A DNA stretch of 64,000 nt from Linnemannia hyalina (taxonomy: Eukaryota; Mortierellomycota; Mortierellomycetes; Mortierellales; Mortierellaceae): contig JAHRHY010000006.1 in assembly GCA_019671135.1 (NCBI GenBank), positions 248,001 to 312,000 on the forward strand. The letters are read 5' to 3'. How positions within the stretch are numbered: the stretch's first letter is position 1; each line of letters opens with the position of its first letter. This document shows positions 37,083 to 47,092 of this stretch, one piece after another. Under the pieces are notes generated by a model. The model saw only the letters and a program-made list of their open reading frames with translations, ran no database searches and was not told the origin of the DNA. The position numbers and the translations under genes were made by a program.

Positions 37083-39383
37083 TCATTTTAATCCTTGGGT
37101 GCTGCGAAGAAGAATGGACGCGCTGGCGACCATCGACATCGGACAATCGACCCCAAACCTCGACGTAGAAGCTGTAGAAGAATCAAAGGAGCCAAGACCT
37201 TTCCGACTGCGCTCCGCAACCTCATCTAGGGCCTGCGCACTATCCGACTTCGGTGGTCCGTCCTTGCCTTTCAACGCAGAAGAGGCAATCGGCGAAGATA
37301 TAGCAGGCGCCAGATTGGGCGATGTCGGAGCCGAACAGGAAGGCGAGGGCAAGTACCCCAATGACGACGTCGGAGACGAGCTCCTACCACAATCGCTCTT
37401 GCTGACGACAATAGACTGGTACGTGAGACTTGACCGTCGTGGAGGGGGATACAGGGACGACGGTGACGCAGGAGGGGAGATCATTCCGGACGACATCCCA
37501 CTGCTTGAACTGAATCTTGTGAAACCATTGCTCTGGTTCTGGTTCTCGAGAGCCTGGAATCGTTGGATGATCCCGCTCACACCATCGTACTGCTCTTGGA
37601 ATGGGGGTGACCAGAAGGAGGGCGATAAGGGTGACGAGGGCGGGGCCATAGGTGGAGGTGGAGGTGAAACAGACATTGACCTGGCTGCTCTGGACGTGAT
37701 GGCCAATGGCGGATAAAGAAGAGACGGCCACATGGCGCTGTTACAATAACTCTCGCCCACGCCTTCGTACTGCTCGTGGGATGGGGGTAACCAGAAGGCG
37801 GGCGATAAGGGTGACGAGGGCGAGGCCATAAATGGAGATGGAGGTGAAGCCGACATTGACCTGGCTGTTCTGGACGTGATGGACAATGGTGGATAAAGAA
37901 GAGACGGCCACATCGCGTTGTTATCGCCACCCGATAACTGGTCTGACGCCATACGATAGATCAACTCATCCTCCGCAACCGAACTCTCCACCTCCATATC
38001 CTCCTCACCTTCACTATCATCATCGTCAAAGGATGGGGCCCTCTCAATCATACTTCGTCGATACATGTACTCAAACCGTTCATCCTCCGACGGACTCTCC
38101 AAATCCTCCTCCGCCTCATCCCTCTCACTCATGGCATCAAAGTCGCTTCCAAGATCATCGTCCTCCTCAGAATCCATCGTCACCGAAAAATCGTCATCCA
38201 GACTCTCGTCACGATAATCCCATCCCATCTCACAATCATAGTCGTCAAAGTACCCCATATCTATCAAGTCCTCAACAGTCTCAATGAAAAAGACTTCACT
38301 ATGGGACGCCCAGTGGACGGTTTTGGCGGCTGGGGGTGTTGGGAGCGGACGCGGCGGAACCGGAAGTGGGCGAGGGAAGGGAGGAGGAAGGGAGAAGGTG
38401 GTGAGGATTGGGGGCGATGAGAGTGGACGTGGACGGTACTGTGGTAGTGGTGGAGAGGTGCTGAGTTGATCATGAGCAGAGGATGCCCTTCTTTGTATTG
38501 AAGGTTGGTTTTGACTGTATGCCAATGCTTGTTGCCGCTGCCGTTGCTGTTGTTGGTTTTGAAGTCGTAGATGATACTGGTGTTGCAGTAACGGTCCCAA
38601 ATGCGAATGAGCAAGATATCGACTAGTCGATGTTGTGAGTGTCACAGGTCGTGTCTTTTTCAAAATAGATTTCAAAGGCCTCGCCGGGACCACATTTTGA
38701 CTCTGCTGATGATGTTGTTGTAGTAGCTGTTGTTGCAGCTGTTGTTGCTCTTGCTGTTGCTCTGGTGGCTGCTGGTATTGTTGCTGGTGTTGTTGCGGGT
38801 CGCGACGTGAAATGTTACTCCGACGAGAGGCCAAGGAACAGAGAGAGTTGGAAGAGGACGATCTTCGGAACCACACCTCTGGACGGCGGGTCGGGAGGAG
38901 TTCCTGGGACTCGATCCTGATGAGCGGTGGTCTTGCTGGAATCGTTGGGGAAGGTGGTGGCGAGAGTGCCAGCGCAGATGCTGTTGAAGTCGATGCAACG
39001 GGAGTAGGAGACGAGGATGTGGGAAATGAGGGAAGTGGGCGTCGATCTTTTCCTCTGTTGGTGGCGGTAGTGCTCTCAACTGCAGATCGTGCTCTCGAGT
39101 GAGAGTCGCTGGGGGTGAAGTACATCCCATCAACCACCCACAAATGCTCCAGGCCCTCCTGCTGTTGTCGTTGCTGTGTACAGTTGTCGTCGTCGAACGA
39201 GAAGCTGGTGTTATTGCTGCTGGTTCTGCTGTTGTAATTGCTGCTGGAGTCGCTGGGATTGCAGCTGCTGTCGCTGCTTTCGTTGCCGTTCAATTGGCAG
39301 GCAGTAGCGGTCCCGAAGCAACCGTCCAACGGCAGCTGCTGTCGCTGTTGTTGTTGTTGCCAGTGTTGAGTAAAATATATCAT
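37083..39383 (-). CDS. Disordered Ser/Pro/Gln-rich protein with PP1-docking SILK and RVxF motifs
   Basis: Single open frame of 766 residues. Mostly low complexity: Gln-rich (about 9-16, 200-230, 276-285), Pro-rich (about 310-352), acidic (about 365-480). Two short motifs stand out in order: SILK at residues 239-242 (in PLKSILKKTRP, 38658-38669) and an RVxF-type KTVHW at residues 354-358 (38310-38324), followed by a compact conserved-looking part, EVFFIETVEDLIDMGYFDDYD. SILK before RVxF is the known arrangement of protein phosphatase 1 docking in Inhibitor-2-type regulators, so a PP1 regulatory role is inferred. A 60-codon tandem duplication lies near the C-terminus. No membrane segment. No family name recognised. 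Coding status is supported by length, the single frame and the motifs. Confidence 0.75.
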   Translation of the reverse strand: MIYFTQHWQQQQQRQQLPLDGCFGTATACQLNGNESSDSSCNPSDSSSNYNSRTSSNNTSFSFDDDNCTQQRQQQEGLEHLWVVDGMYFTPSDSHSRARSAVESTTATNRGKDRRPLPSFPTSSSPTPVASTSTASALALSPPPSPTIPARPPLIRIESQELLPTRRPEVWFRRSSSSNSLCSLASRRSNISRRDPQQHQQQYQQPPEQQQEQQQLQQQLLQQHHQQSQNVVPARPLKSILKKTRPVTLTTSTSRYLAHSHLGPLLQHQYHLRLQNQQQQRQRQQALAYSQNQPSIQRRASSAHDQLSTSPPLPQYRPRPLSSPPILTTFSLPPPFPRPLPVPPRPLPTPPAAKTVHWASHSEVFFIETVEDLIDMGYFDDYDCEMGWDYRDESLDDDFSVTMDSEEDDDLGSDFDAMSERDEAEEDLESPSEDERFEYMYRRSMIERAPSFDDDDSEGEEDMEVESSVAEDELIYRMASDQLSGGDNNAMWPSLLYPPLSITSRTARSMSASPPSPFMASPSSPLSPAFWLPPSHEQYEGVGESYCNSAMWPSLLYPPLAITSRAARSMSVSPPPPPMAPPSSPLSPSFWSPPFQEQYDGVSGIIQRFQALENQNQSNGFTRFSSSSGMSSGMISPPASPSSLYPPPRRSSLTYQSIVVSKSDCGRSSSPTSSLGYLPSPSCSAPTSPNLAPAISSPIASSALKGKDGPPKSDSAQALDEVAERSRKGLGSFDSSTASTSRFGVDCPMSMVASASILLRSTQGLK
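37585..37923 (-). repeat. In-gene tandem duplication, two 159-bp copies, 180-bp period
   Basis: Plus-strand segments 37585-37743 and 37765-37923 align without gaps and differ at a minority of positions. They encode two copies of a block with MWPSLLYPPL, ITSR, ARSMS and SPLSP motifs and ending in HEQYEGV / QEQYDGV. The period of 60 codons keeps the frame. Confidence 0.9.
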
Positions 39384-40377
39384 GGTGTGTCAAGGATTAA
39401 GTATTAAGTGATTGTAGTAGTGGTAGTAGAGTGGTGGCAGTGGTAGTGGCGTGGTGGTAGTGGGAGTAGTAGATGAGATGATATGTATCAGGATGCATGC
39501 AAAGAAAGCAGGAGTAGGGAGGGCGGTGGTTGTTGCAATCGCAAATGAAAAGGACAAAGGAAAAAGGGATCGCCTTCTTAAATGGTTCAGCAGCAACAAA
39601 AAAAAAACAAAAAAAAACAGTGGTAACTTTTTTGATCATCATTACAAAGCGACGACAAAGAGGAAAAAAAAAAAGGCGGAGTCAGGTCCAGGTACAAGCG
39701 CAAGAGCAGGTACTAGCGCAGGTACACTAAAGCAAGTGAGCGTGAAAAGACCAAGGATCATGGTTCACTCTCCTTTACCCCTATTTTTTGTCATTGTTTT
39801 TTTTTTTCTTCTATCGGCCAAAAGTTGTCAACATTGCATGCCATGCGCGCTTCAACCCATCCATGCCCAAAGGGCTCATATTCCGTTTCTCTCATTTTTT
39901 TCTTTCTACTCCTCAACAAGGTTCCCCAGGGTGTCAACAGACCATGAACAAGAAATGAAAACCCTGAGGTCGGAGAAATACCAACGCATCACTTTCATAT
40001 ACATTGAATCCTGTGAACCATAAAGCCTGGCGCCCTAATACTCACCTTCTTCCACCTGGCCCTTTCTTGCTTCCTACTCCTATGATCGGTAAAAAAAAAA
40101 AAATACGTTTCCCAAAGTATGTCGAGACCCATAACGCGCTCATTTCGCCAAACCCCAACAACCCTTTTATGTTCCCCCTGTTTTCAAGGTTTCACCAAAA
40201 TAACCACCAATAAACAATGAACCACCACTGGTCAATGGATCACACGGCAACCCTTTTTTTTTTGCTGTTGTCGGGGACAAAGACAAGTAGAAAAATTAGT
40301 TCAGCCAAATCTGACAGGTCCAAACCTCATCGTAGTCAATACCTCGTACCTGATCCCTCACATCCCAGCTGAACGAG

Positions 40378-40408
40378 AAAAAAATAAAAATAAAAATAAA
40401 AATAAAAA
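40378..40408. repeat. (AAAAT)n microsatellite
   Basis: Five to six tandem units of AAATA/AAAAT in intergenic DNA. Confidence 0.85.
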
Positions 40409-41019
40409 ACGCTATGTGGTTCAACTACGCCCAGAGATTAAACCCATAAGGGTTTTTACTCATTTTTTTTTCTAGCTGTTGTTTCAGTTTCAGCGGGAAG
40501 AGAGAGGTGTAACAAAGCGCAAAGTGATGGGATGAGCATGCTGAGCAAATGTAGAAGACGGCGGGAGAGGAAGGCGAGATGGGCCCTTCTGTCTACTCTG
40601 AACAATAATTTCCGAGGAGGGCAAGATGGTCGGAAAAAAAAAACAATGCATCTCGAGCGTTCTTTTTCCAACTTACTCAGCGCTTTACAGAAATGAAATG
40701 CGGATGACGGCAATGATGGAAGCGCGTTTTCTTGGTCGCCCAAATTGATGTAGAATCAAGGCTGGAACCCTTTAGGCTTGAATGAAAATAGGGTTCTTAG
40801 AGATCATGTCTTGGTGGTTGGGGGATTGAAAGGGTGCTCATACCGTTTTTTTTTCTCGAGTAGCCGTGAAAATTGGCCTCACATCACTTCCATCTTTTTT
40901 TTTTCTCAATTGATGGATTTATTCGCCTTCCCCTTGCATACATGCTCACCGTCCATGCATGCACACATAGAATAAAAAACGTGGAGCCCCGACTGTGGTC
41001 GAATCGCATATATCTTCTT

Positions 41020-41038
41020 CCCCCCCCCCCCCCCCCCC
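41020..41038. repeat. Poly-C run (19 nt)
   Basis: Homopolymer of 19 C on the plus strand in the gene-free region before SEC22. Prone to length error in sequencing. Confidence 0.9.
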
Positions 41039-41722
41039 TCCCACATCCTCAACTCCAGAAATCAATTGACAACCTCGCTTCTTGTCCTCCCATCCCGCTT
41101 TACAAAACAAAAGAATAGATGTCGTCGTACCTGCTGCCACAATGTAGCTTTGCACATGTAAACACGAAAAACAAAAAGCCTCACGCCCATGGAAGCTGTT
41201 CCTAGGCTATTTTTTCCCCTGCTGTTCTTTTTGTTCGTTTGGTTAAACGTAAAAATAGGGGCAGACCTTCCAATGATATCATGCTACACGAAGGAAAAAA
41301 AGAAAGCGCTAACCTGACCACAACTGTGTTACCGCTCTCTGCATCTCGAAACCCTGTTGTTACTCTCTCTTATGTTTTACTGCTTTTTTATCCAATTTCG
41401 TCCAAAGATACAGATCGAAATAATAGACGCTTTTCAAACTTCACGATTTTTCTCACCGTTTTTCCCGTACCCGCGAAAAGCACTCAACGATTCGCACACA
41501 AAGCATGCATCATGGTGTGCTAAGGGGTGAAGGTGCACCTTGAAAAAATCGTTCTCAAAACTATAGAAGCAGTCAAGACCAGTGTCCTAGATCTTATAGG
41601 GAAAAAGCGCTAATTGGTGTTTTTTATTTCTCATTCTCATATTGGACCTTTGGAAATGTAATCGTCTACCTCCAAGTTCTTCCTGCACCCACTGCCCGCG
41701 AGTGTAAATCTAGAACACAGCT

Positions 41723-43300
41723 CTAGTACCACCAAAACCTCCAGTAGATGACCAGCAAGAAGACAAAGAGGATAATGGCGGGAGGGCCGTATTTGCGATA
41801 CAAGGCCTGCAAGTTCACGTCACGGGCCGTCTGGCGGTACCGCGCAGAGTCGCGAAGTAGTAACTCCGACTTTCCTTGCAAGTTATCTAGCGTCTCTCCT
41901 CTACGTAAATGAAAAATGAACGAGCATATGTGTTGAGTTTGGTTTGCTCCGGTATGAGATGGCTCCATCCATTCGGGATAAATCTCCTTATGACCAATCC
42001 TTCAGTCTTAGCGTTACCTGTAGAGAAGGTCCTCCATGTTCTTTGTCATGATCTTGGTGACATCCTGCAGATCCTCGTGCAACTTTGTCAAGTTGGATTG
42101 TGTCCTGGTGTCCTGGTACATGCGCTTTGTGTTCTGCATAAACGTGTCTGTTGGTCCATCCGGTTCCCGAATCAATTGTTATTGTTGTCATTGGTAACAT
42201 AGATGCAGTTGACATGGAAGCAATATGGTGTCAGTCCTCAATTCCTTTGTACCAATCATCATGCCAAAACAAACAACCAAACAACAAACAGAAAATCAGG
42301 GCTCCAATAAACCTACCGAACCGAGCAAAGGCGTAGGGGCGAAGACCTGGTCGGTCAATCTCGTTGCCGTAACTCATAAAGAACTCTTTGGAGAGATCGT
42401 CCAGGTATGTGAAGGCCAACTTGCGAGGGTAATTGCGCTCGCATATGCACAGGTAGACAACTCCGTGGTCAATGATGTAGCTAGAAGAAACGACGACGTA
42501 TCAGACGATGATAAAGTACATTGGATGAGTGTCTTATCCTTCATTCCGTTTGATGATAATCCTGGCTCATTATCTGTATCCTAGCCTGAAAAGATAATTC
42601 CTGTTGCGCCCTTCAATCGATGTTCGTATCATTTCTATGGCTACGTGAGGAATAAGGCGAATCAAACATCCAGCTCCGAGTGCCCTTTGTTGCCTGCTGT
42701 TTGTTGGCGAGTTTGTTATTGCTGTTGAACTCCTGTTTTCAGTCATGACGTCCATGAAAATAATAAGATATGGCCGGTGCGGTACGTGTGTGCCTTTCGG
42801 GCCTATCAAATCCTGCCGCGAACACAGCCAGCCGAGTACACAATAATTTTCTCTTCCATGACCCCTTGCCCTTACTGGAACACGTAGCTCCCTGACTCGA
42901 TCGAGCATCGCTTCTCCGAGTTCAGGTTAAGCTTGCGGAAGATGAGCTTAGCTTGGGACTTGTACTCCTTCAACTCCATCTCGACCTAATAATGAAACCA
43001 TGGGAGCATGCATGCATGCAAACTCAACGTCAGTCTTCGTTGGAAGTGACTTGTATTCTCCCCGAGACCCTTGTTCGCAAATAAGAAAAGAGTAGGTTGA
43101 AGTGTACCTGCTCGTCATCGATGGAGGCAGCCAGCGGAAGGGCTATGTGAGGAGTTCGAAGGCGAAGAGGTACACAAAGGTGGAGGCGGGTGTGAGTGGG
43201 TGATGGCGGTTGTTGGGTTCCTTACGCCAAACTTTGTAAAAAGTGCTGCCTGACGTCAGTTACCGTCAGAGACGCGTGCAATCATGGTGGTCTTGACCAT
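41723..43300 (-). CDS. SEC22: R-SNARE SEC22
   Basis: SNARE of ER-Golgi vesicle traffic. Six exons on the minus strand: 43300-43264, 43142-43108, 42985-42876, 42480-42317, 42147-42018, 41900-41723, giving 217 residues, the usual size. N-terminal longin domain (MIARVSDGLPLAAS, SGSYVFHYIIDHGVVYLCI, FAYLDDLSKEFF-like), then a SNARE coiled coil (MYQDTRTQSNLTKLHEDLQD, MTKNMEDLLYRGETLDNLQ) with the central Arg in LLYRGETL as expected for an R-SNARE, and a C-terminal membrane anchor (PPAIILFVFLLVIYWRFWWY). Two ATGs lie close together at the start (43300 and 43285); the second would give MIARVSD, the usual SEC22 start, so the true N-terminus may be five residues shorter. Confidence 0.95.
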
Positions 43301-43805
43301 GTCTAGAGTTCTCTGTTGGTGTGTGTTGAGGGTAGTGAAGAGGGTTAGTCGATAGAGTGTGTGTTCGTGTGTGGTCGGTGCGGCAGGAAGAGATGAGGAA
43401 GAGATGAGGAAGAACTGTGAAAAGGTGAAAAGGTGATCAAATGAAGAAGTAATAATAAGTGAGCGCTCCTCTCATCATCTCTTTCTTTCCCTTGAGGACT
43501 AAAGAGTGGCTTGGCAATTTCTCTCGAGGAGATCAGCCCAAAGGTCCAACTCGATCGATCATGCCTAACAACGCAAAATGCGTCGTACTCTAAAGTGTCC
43601 CACCACTTAGGTTTTCAATGACGCCAAGGAGCAATTAAGTAACTCAAAGATGTTCATATGAAAACAGAGATAAAATAGAAAACGACTTAAAGAACGGAAC
43701 CCAGAAGAAAAAAGGTCTTTTCTGTCTTTATTGCGTGTGGTTGATTGTCAGTTTGGAAGAAGAAAAAAGGAAAATTGCTCAGCCTCGGTTTTCAACAACG
43801 CAAAT

Positions 43806-44710
43806 TTAAGCCTTGACAGCGTACTTGCGAAGAGGGAAGTGAGTAGCCTTCTTCTGCTGCTTGACAGTCTTGACGGAAGCCTCGTGCTTGGTAAGACGGC
43901 GACGGATGGCGCGGGTCTTCTTGACACGGAGATCCAAGGGGAGGAAGTTCTTCTTCTGGTAGAAGAGACGGAGCTGGGCACGCTGGGTCTGGGTGATGAC
44001 AGTCATGACACGAGCAATGGACTTGCGGACAGCAGAGCTATTGTTATTTTGATACAAGAACATTCGAAGTTAGTAAACCGCTTTCAAAATGCGCGACATG
44101 CACTCCAACTTGTTGTGTTGGGAAGGAGCTGCAGTGCGGGGAGGATAGCTGAAGAACACCACCACCACCGTAATCTCCATTGTCCACAATCGAATGAAGC
44201 ACAGCCAGTTGATCCACGCTCCTGTTGTTGCCGAGGAGCAGCCGTCAATTGCACCCGGCACCAGTCCAGAGAGCAAGTACTGATCAAGACAGCTATTCCT
44301 GAACGTTCCTTGATCGGACAGCGTCAGGTCGGTCGCTGGATGTATTACCAACGATTCCGATTCTGAGAGACGCCCGAGTCAAAACGTGTCGAGGGTATGA
44401 ATCGACCAATGTATCTCTACAGAATATCCAGCCATCATTATCCCCTAGTAACGATCTTTAAGGAACCGAATTCCGCGCAGAGTTGTTGGTTGTTGCTGTT
44501 GTTGTTGGAGGCCTCCAATGTTGATAGGGGCGTGTGTGTGTGTCTGTATGTCGTTTGCTGACAAAAGACTTACATCTTGGTAAGCTTGCCGGCAGAGCCA
44601 CCAGCAACCTTCTGGACCTTGAGGCTGGCAAGCTCCTGCTTGAGCTCCTCGAGCTGCTTGGTGAGCTCGGCCTTGTTCTTGGTGCGCAATTCGTAAGCCT
44701 TGACAGCAGC
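43806..44710 (-). CDS. RPL35: 60S ribosomal protein L35 (uL29); first exon unresolved
   Basis: Large-subunit protein at the peptide exit tunnel. Two exons are clear on the minus strand: 44710-44574 ([34 protein letters not shown]) and 44037-43806 ([31 protein letters not shown], ending [10 protein letters not shown]), together 122 residues in phase 0. The family needs only an initiator Met before this, so exon 1 is probably a bare ATG (or ATG plus whole codons) ending at a GT donor somewhere between 44711 and about 45465. I could not fix it: candidates ATG-GT lie near 45462 and 44922, neither with a good donor. The frame also stays open upstream of 44710 to 45346, which I take as chance. Intron 2 is 536 bp, long for this genome. 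Confidence 0.9.
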
Positions 44711-45690
44711 CTGTAGAGTGATGAAAGGGAAGGGGATGGAGCAACACTTGGTCAGAAATCTCTCTTCCAAAAGTTGATGTCGTTGAAAGGGGGGATTGTG
44801 AAGAGTTGAGATCCAGGGTTTCATTCCTGTCTCCAGTCTGTGTCTCCAGTTGCAAAAAGGAGCGGCGATCCGGGTGTTAGTGTTTCCCAAGGCAACCATT
44901 CGCCTTTGTCGGATCCTGATGTCTGTTTCTGGATGAGTTTTGTTGCGTGAGTGGGGAGTTCTCTGCTTCCTCTCTGGCAGGTGGCTTCGTCCGTTCGAAA
45001 GTGTTCCGGCAGACGCAGCAGACTTTGACAAGTTGTAGAGACTGATCCCTCTTGGAGACAGGTCTGTTGTTGGTTCCCTTGGGCGAGCGAAACGAGCCTC
45101 TCGGTTTCTCTGCATCTGTCGTGCCGAGGTCGAGGATGTCTTTGACAGCGCCTTTGAGTTCGAGATGCAGAGTTCCGCCATGGGTCTCGTCCGCCTTCGT
45201 CCCTCAGGAAGGAAAAAGTACATTCCGTAATTCCTGAGATGAGATGAGTCGGGTGATGGTGGGCATCTCTGGATGCCTGGCGGACAGATAGTTGATGGGT
45301 ATTGATGATGGCCTGTCGAACGATGGGATCGATGATGATCCTGCACTGGATGGATGTGTTGTTCTTGTCGTCCGATGTACGTATCGATGCCGAATGGTTG
45401 CCAAGGTCGTTATCCATGAAGGTCCCCCAAAAGTCACATGACACATAGAAATGTTTTAGCTAGAGACCATTTTTATAAATTGGAGGAAAGAAGGCTCGTT
45501 GGTTTCGCGCCCGCTCCACGACCAAATACTCGCCGAGATGCAGAGGCTGGACTGACCAACAGTCACGAAAATTGGACGTTGAGGCAGCACAAAAAAATGT
45601 GCTGTTCAACGCCCTTCAACAAACAACAAACCCACAACACATACCAACCAACAGGAAGACATACAGCTTATACACACACATACGCAAACC
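44711..45690. promoter_or_regulatory. RPL35 5' intron and divergent RPL35/RSA3 promoter
   Basis: Holds the first intron and unplaced first exon of RPL35 (minus) and the start region of RSA3 (plus). At 45469-45480 the minus strand reads CCAATTTATAAAA, a CCAAT/TATA-like block pointing toward RPL35. The arrangement suggests co-regulation of a ribosomal protein and a ribosome assembly factor; that is inference. Confidence 0.45.
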
Positions 45691-46847
45691 ATGGGGTCGA
45701 AATCACAAAGCAAATCAGCATCAAAGAGAGCACCAGCAACAAGTACGTTGCAGACAGACACCTCATTCCACCATTTTTGACACTGGCATAACTTGTTGCA
45801 TCGACTTGCATTGCCATCCTTGATCAGCTATTAACACTTTGTTTGTTTCTTGTTGCGTCGTTCTAGGCGAGCCACAGGTAGACTGACAGGAACATACGAA
45901 AACATTACTAGCATTGATGAGCCAGAACAGCAAATACCATTTGATCAAGGACTGACAATGACACTCATCTATCAATCGAACCTTTAGGACCATGCCGCCC
46001 CAGCAAATAAGCGGTCAAAGGTAAGGCGACAACTGCCAATGTTTGATTATACTTCTCCTCGTTATGTCCCCCAGAACCGCGCACTAACCACGACCACTGT
46101 CCATTTCAACCGAATAGAAGTCAAACGAGATGTCGTCGTCAATAATGCTCAATGACGAGGAGCCTCAGGAAGAACCCTCAATAGATGTCGATATGGAGGA
46201 AGCACAGGACGAACAAAAGGCCACGACACAGGACCAGGAAGAGGACATCGATAATGACGATAGTGAAAATGATCTAGAACTGCAAAACGATCGGGAAAGT
46301 AGCGACGATGAAGCAGATGTTGAGGATGATGAAGATCAGGAGCTGAGGTCAAATGCCCGGTCAACTTCGCAGGTACATAAAAGTGTCATATTCGCGCCGC
46401 GCGGACTGTAGAGCCATAGTAAAGGTTGCTATGGCTTGTTGAGAAATAAGTCACAGAGGACTAACCAGGTTAACTTTTTTGTTCGATCTTGTAGAAGGAG
46501 GCGCATACATCCGATCGGGTTCAGAAGGTTCTGAGCAATCCAGAGATTGAGGCAGCATTTCAGGACAAGTACATGACCCAGATTACACAAGCATTCGGAG
46601 ACGAGCTCAACACGCTACGCGAAGTAAGGACATGTCCCTGAAGAGCTCTCTAATCACTCCTTTCTTTTGGTGTTCTTTAGTGTTCATGAAACACTTTACT
46701 GATAAAACTTTCTTTTGTACTCATGTATGATAGACGGACTCTTTGGAGGGTGCCCAGCTGGAACTGCTGATTGACTCCTTGAACCAGACGGGACACATCT
46801 ACAGAGTGATGGAGAAGGAGCTCTGGGTCGCAGAAGAATCCCAATAG
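45691..46847 (+). CDS. RSA3: Ribosome assembly protein 3 (RSA3-like)
   Basis: Assembly factor of pre-60S particles in the nucleolus. Six exons: 45691-45742, 45867-45877 (11 nt), 45988-46020 (33 nt), 46118-46372, 46495-46623, 46734-46847, giving 197 residues. The basic Ser/Lys-rich start is followed by a long acidic low-complexity stretch (Asp/Glu-rich, residues about 40-110) and then the RSA3 C-terminal domain: FQDKYMTQITQAFGDELNTLRE, TDSLEGAQLELLIDSLNQTG, ending VAEESQ. This layout is the known one for the family. The two very small exons are inferred from frame continuity and canonical splice sites; an alternative is that translation starts at the ATG at 46130, which would give only the acidic and RSA3 parts. 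Confidence 0.85.
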
Positions 46848-47092
46848 GCTTCAAGTGAGCCTCCTCTCTCAAATAAAAAGGATGAACAAGAAAAAGAGAT
46901 GATCATGCGACTGCTTATCTGAATCAAAGACCAGATCACTCGCACGCACCAACGTGCTTAAAAAAAAAAAAGGGTCCGCAACACTCCTTCTTTCTTATTT
47001 CACCTCACCCACCGTCCTCCCTCCCTCATTCCATTCGTTCATTCACATAAAGGCTGAATGCCATCCCCCTCATTCAACTAATAACGACCACT

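Larger units (their letters stand above)
39384..41722. other. Intergenic region with homopolymers and an AAAAT repeat
   Basis: 2.3 kb without a recognisable gene. Contains an AAAAT pentanucleotide run (about 40378-40408), a run of 19 C at 41020-41038 and many short A or T runs. An open frame at 40456-40743 (-) has no family signature. The last 200 bp are probably 3' UTR of SEC22. Confidence 0.5.

Noticed and set aside
40456..40743. 95-codon minus-strand open frame
   Set aside because: Arg/Leu/Ser-rich with no motif; gene-free surroundings with many homopolymers.
44041..44573. Intronic box C/D snoRNA in RPL35
   Set aside because: An ATGATGG resembling a C box was seen on the sense strand near 44440, but no matching D box and terminal stem at the right spacing.
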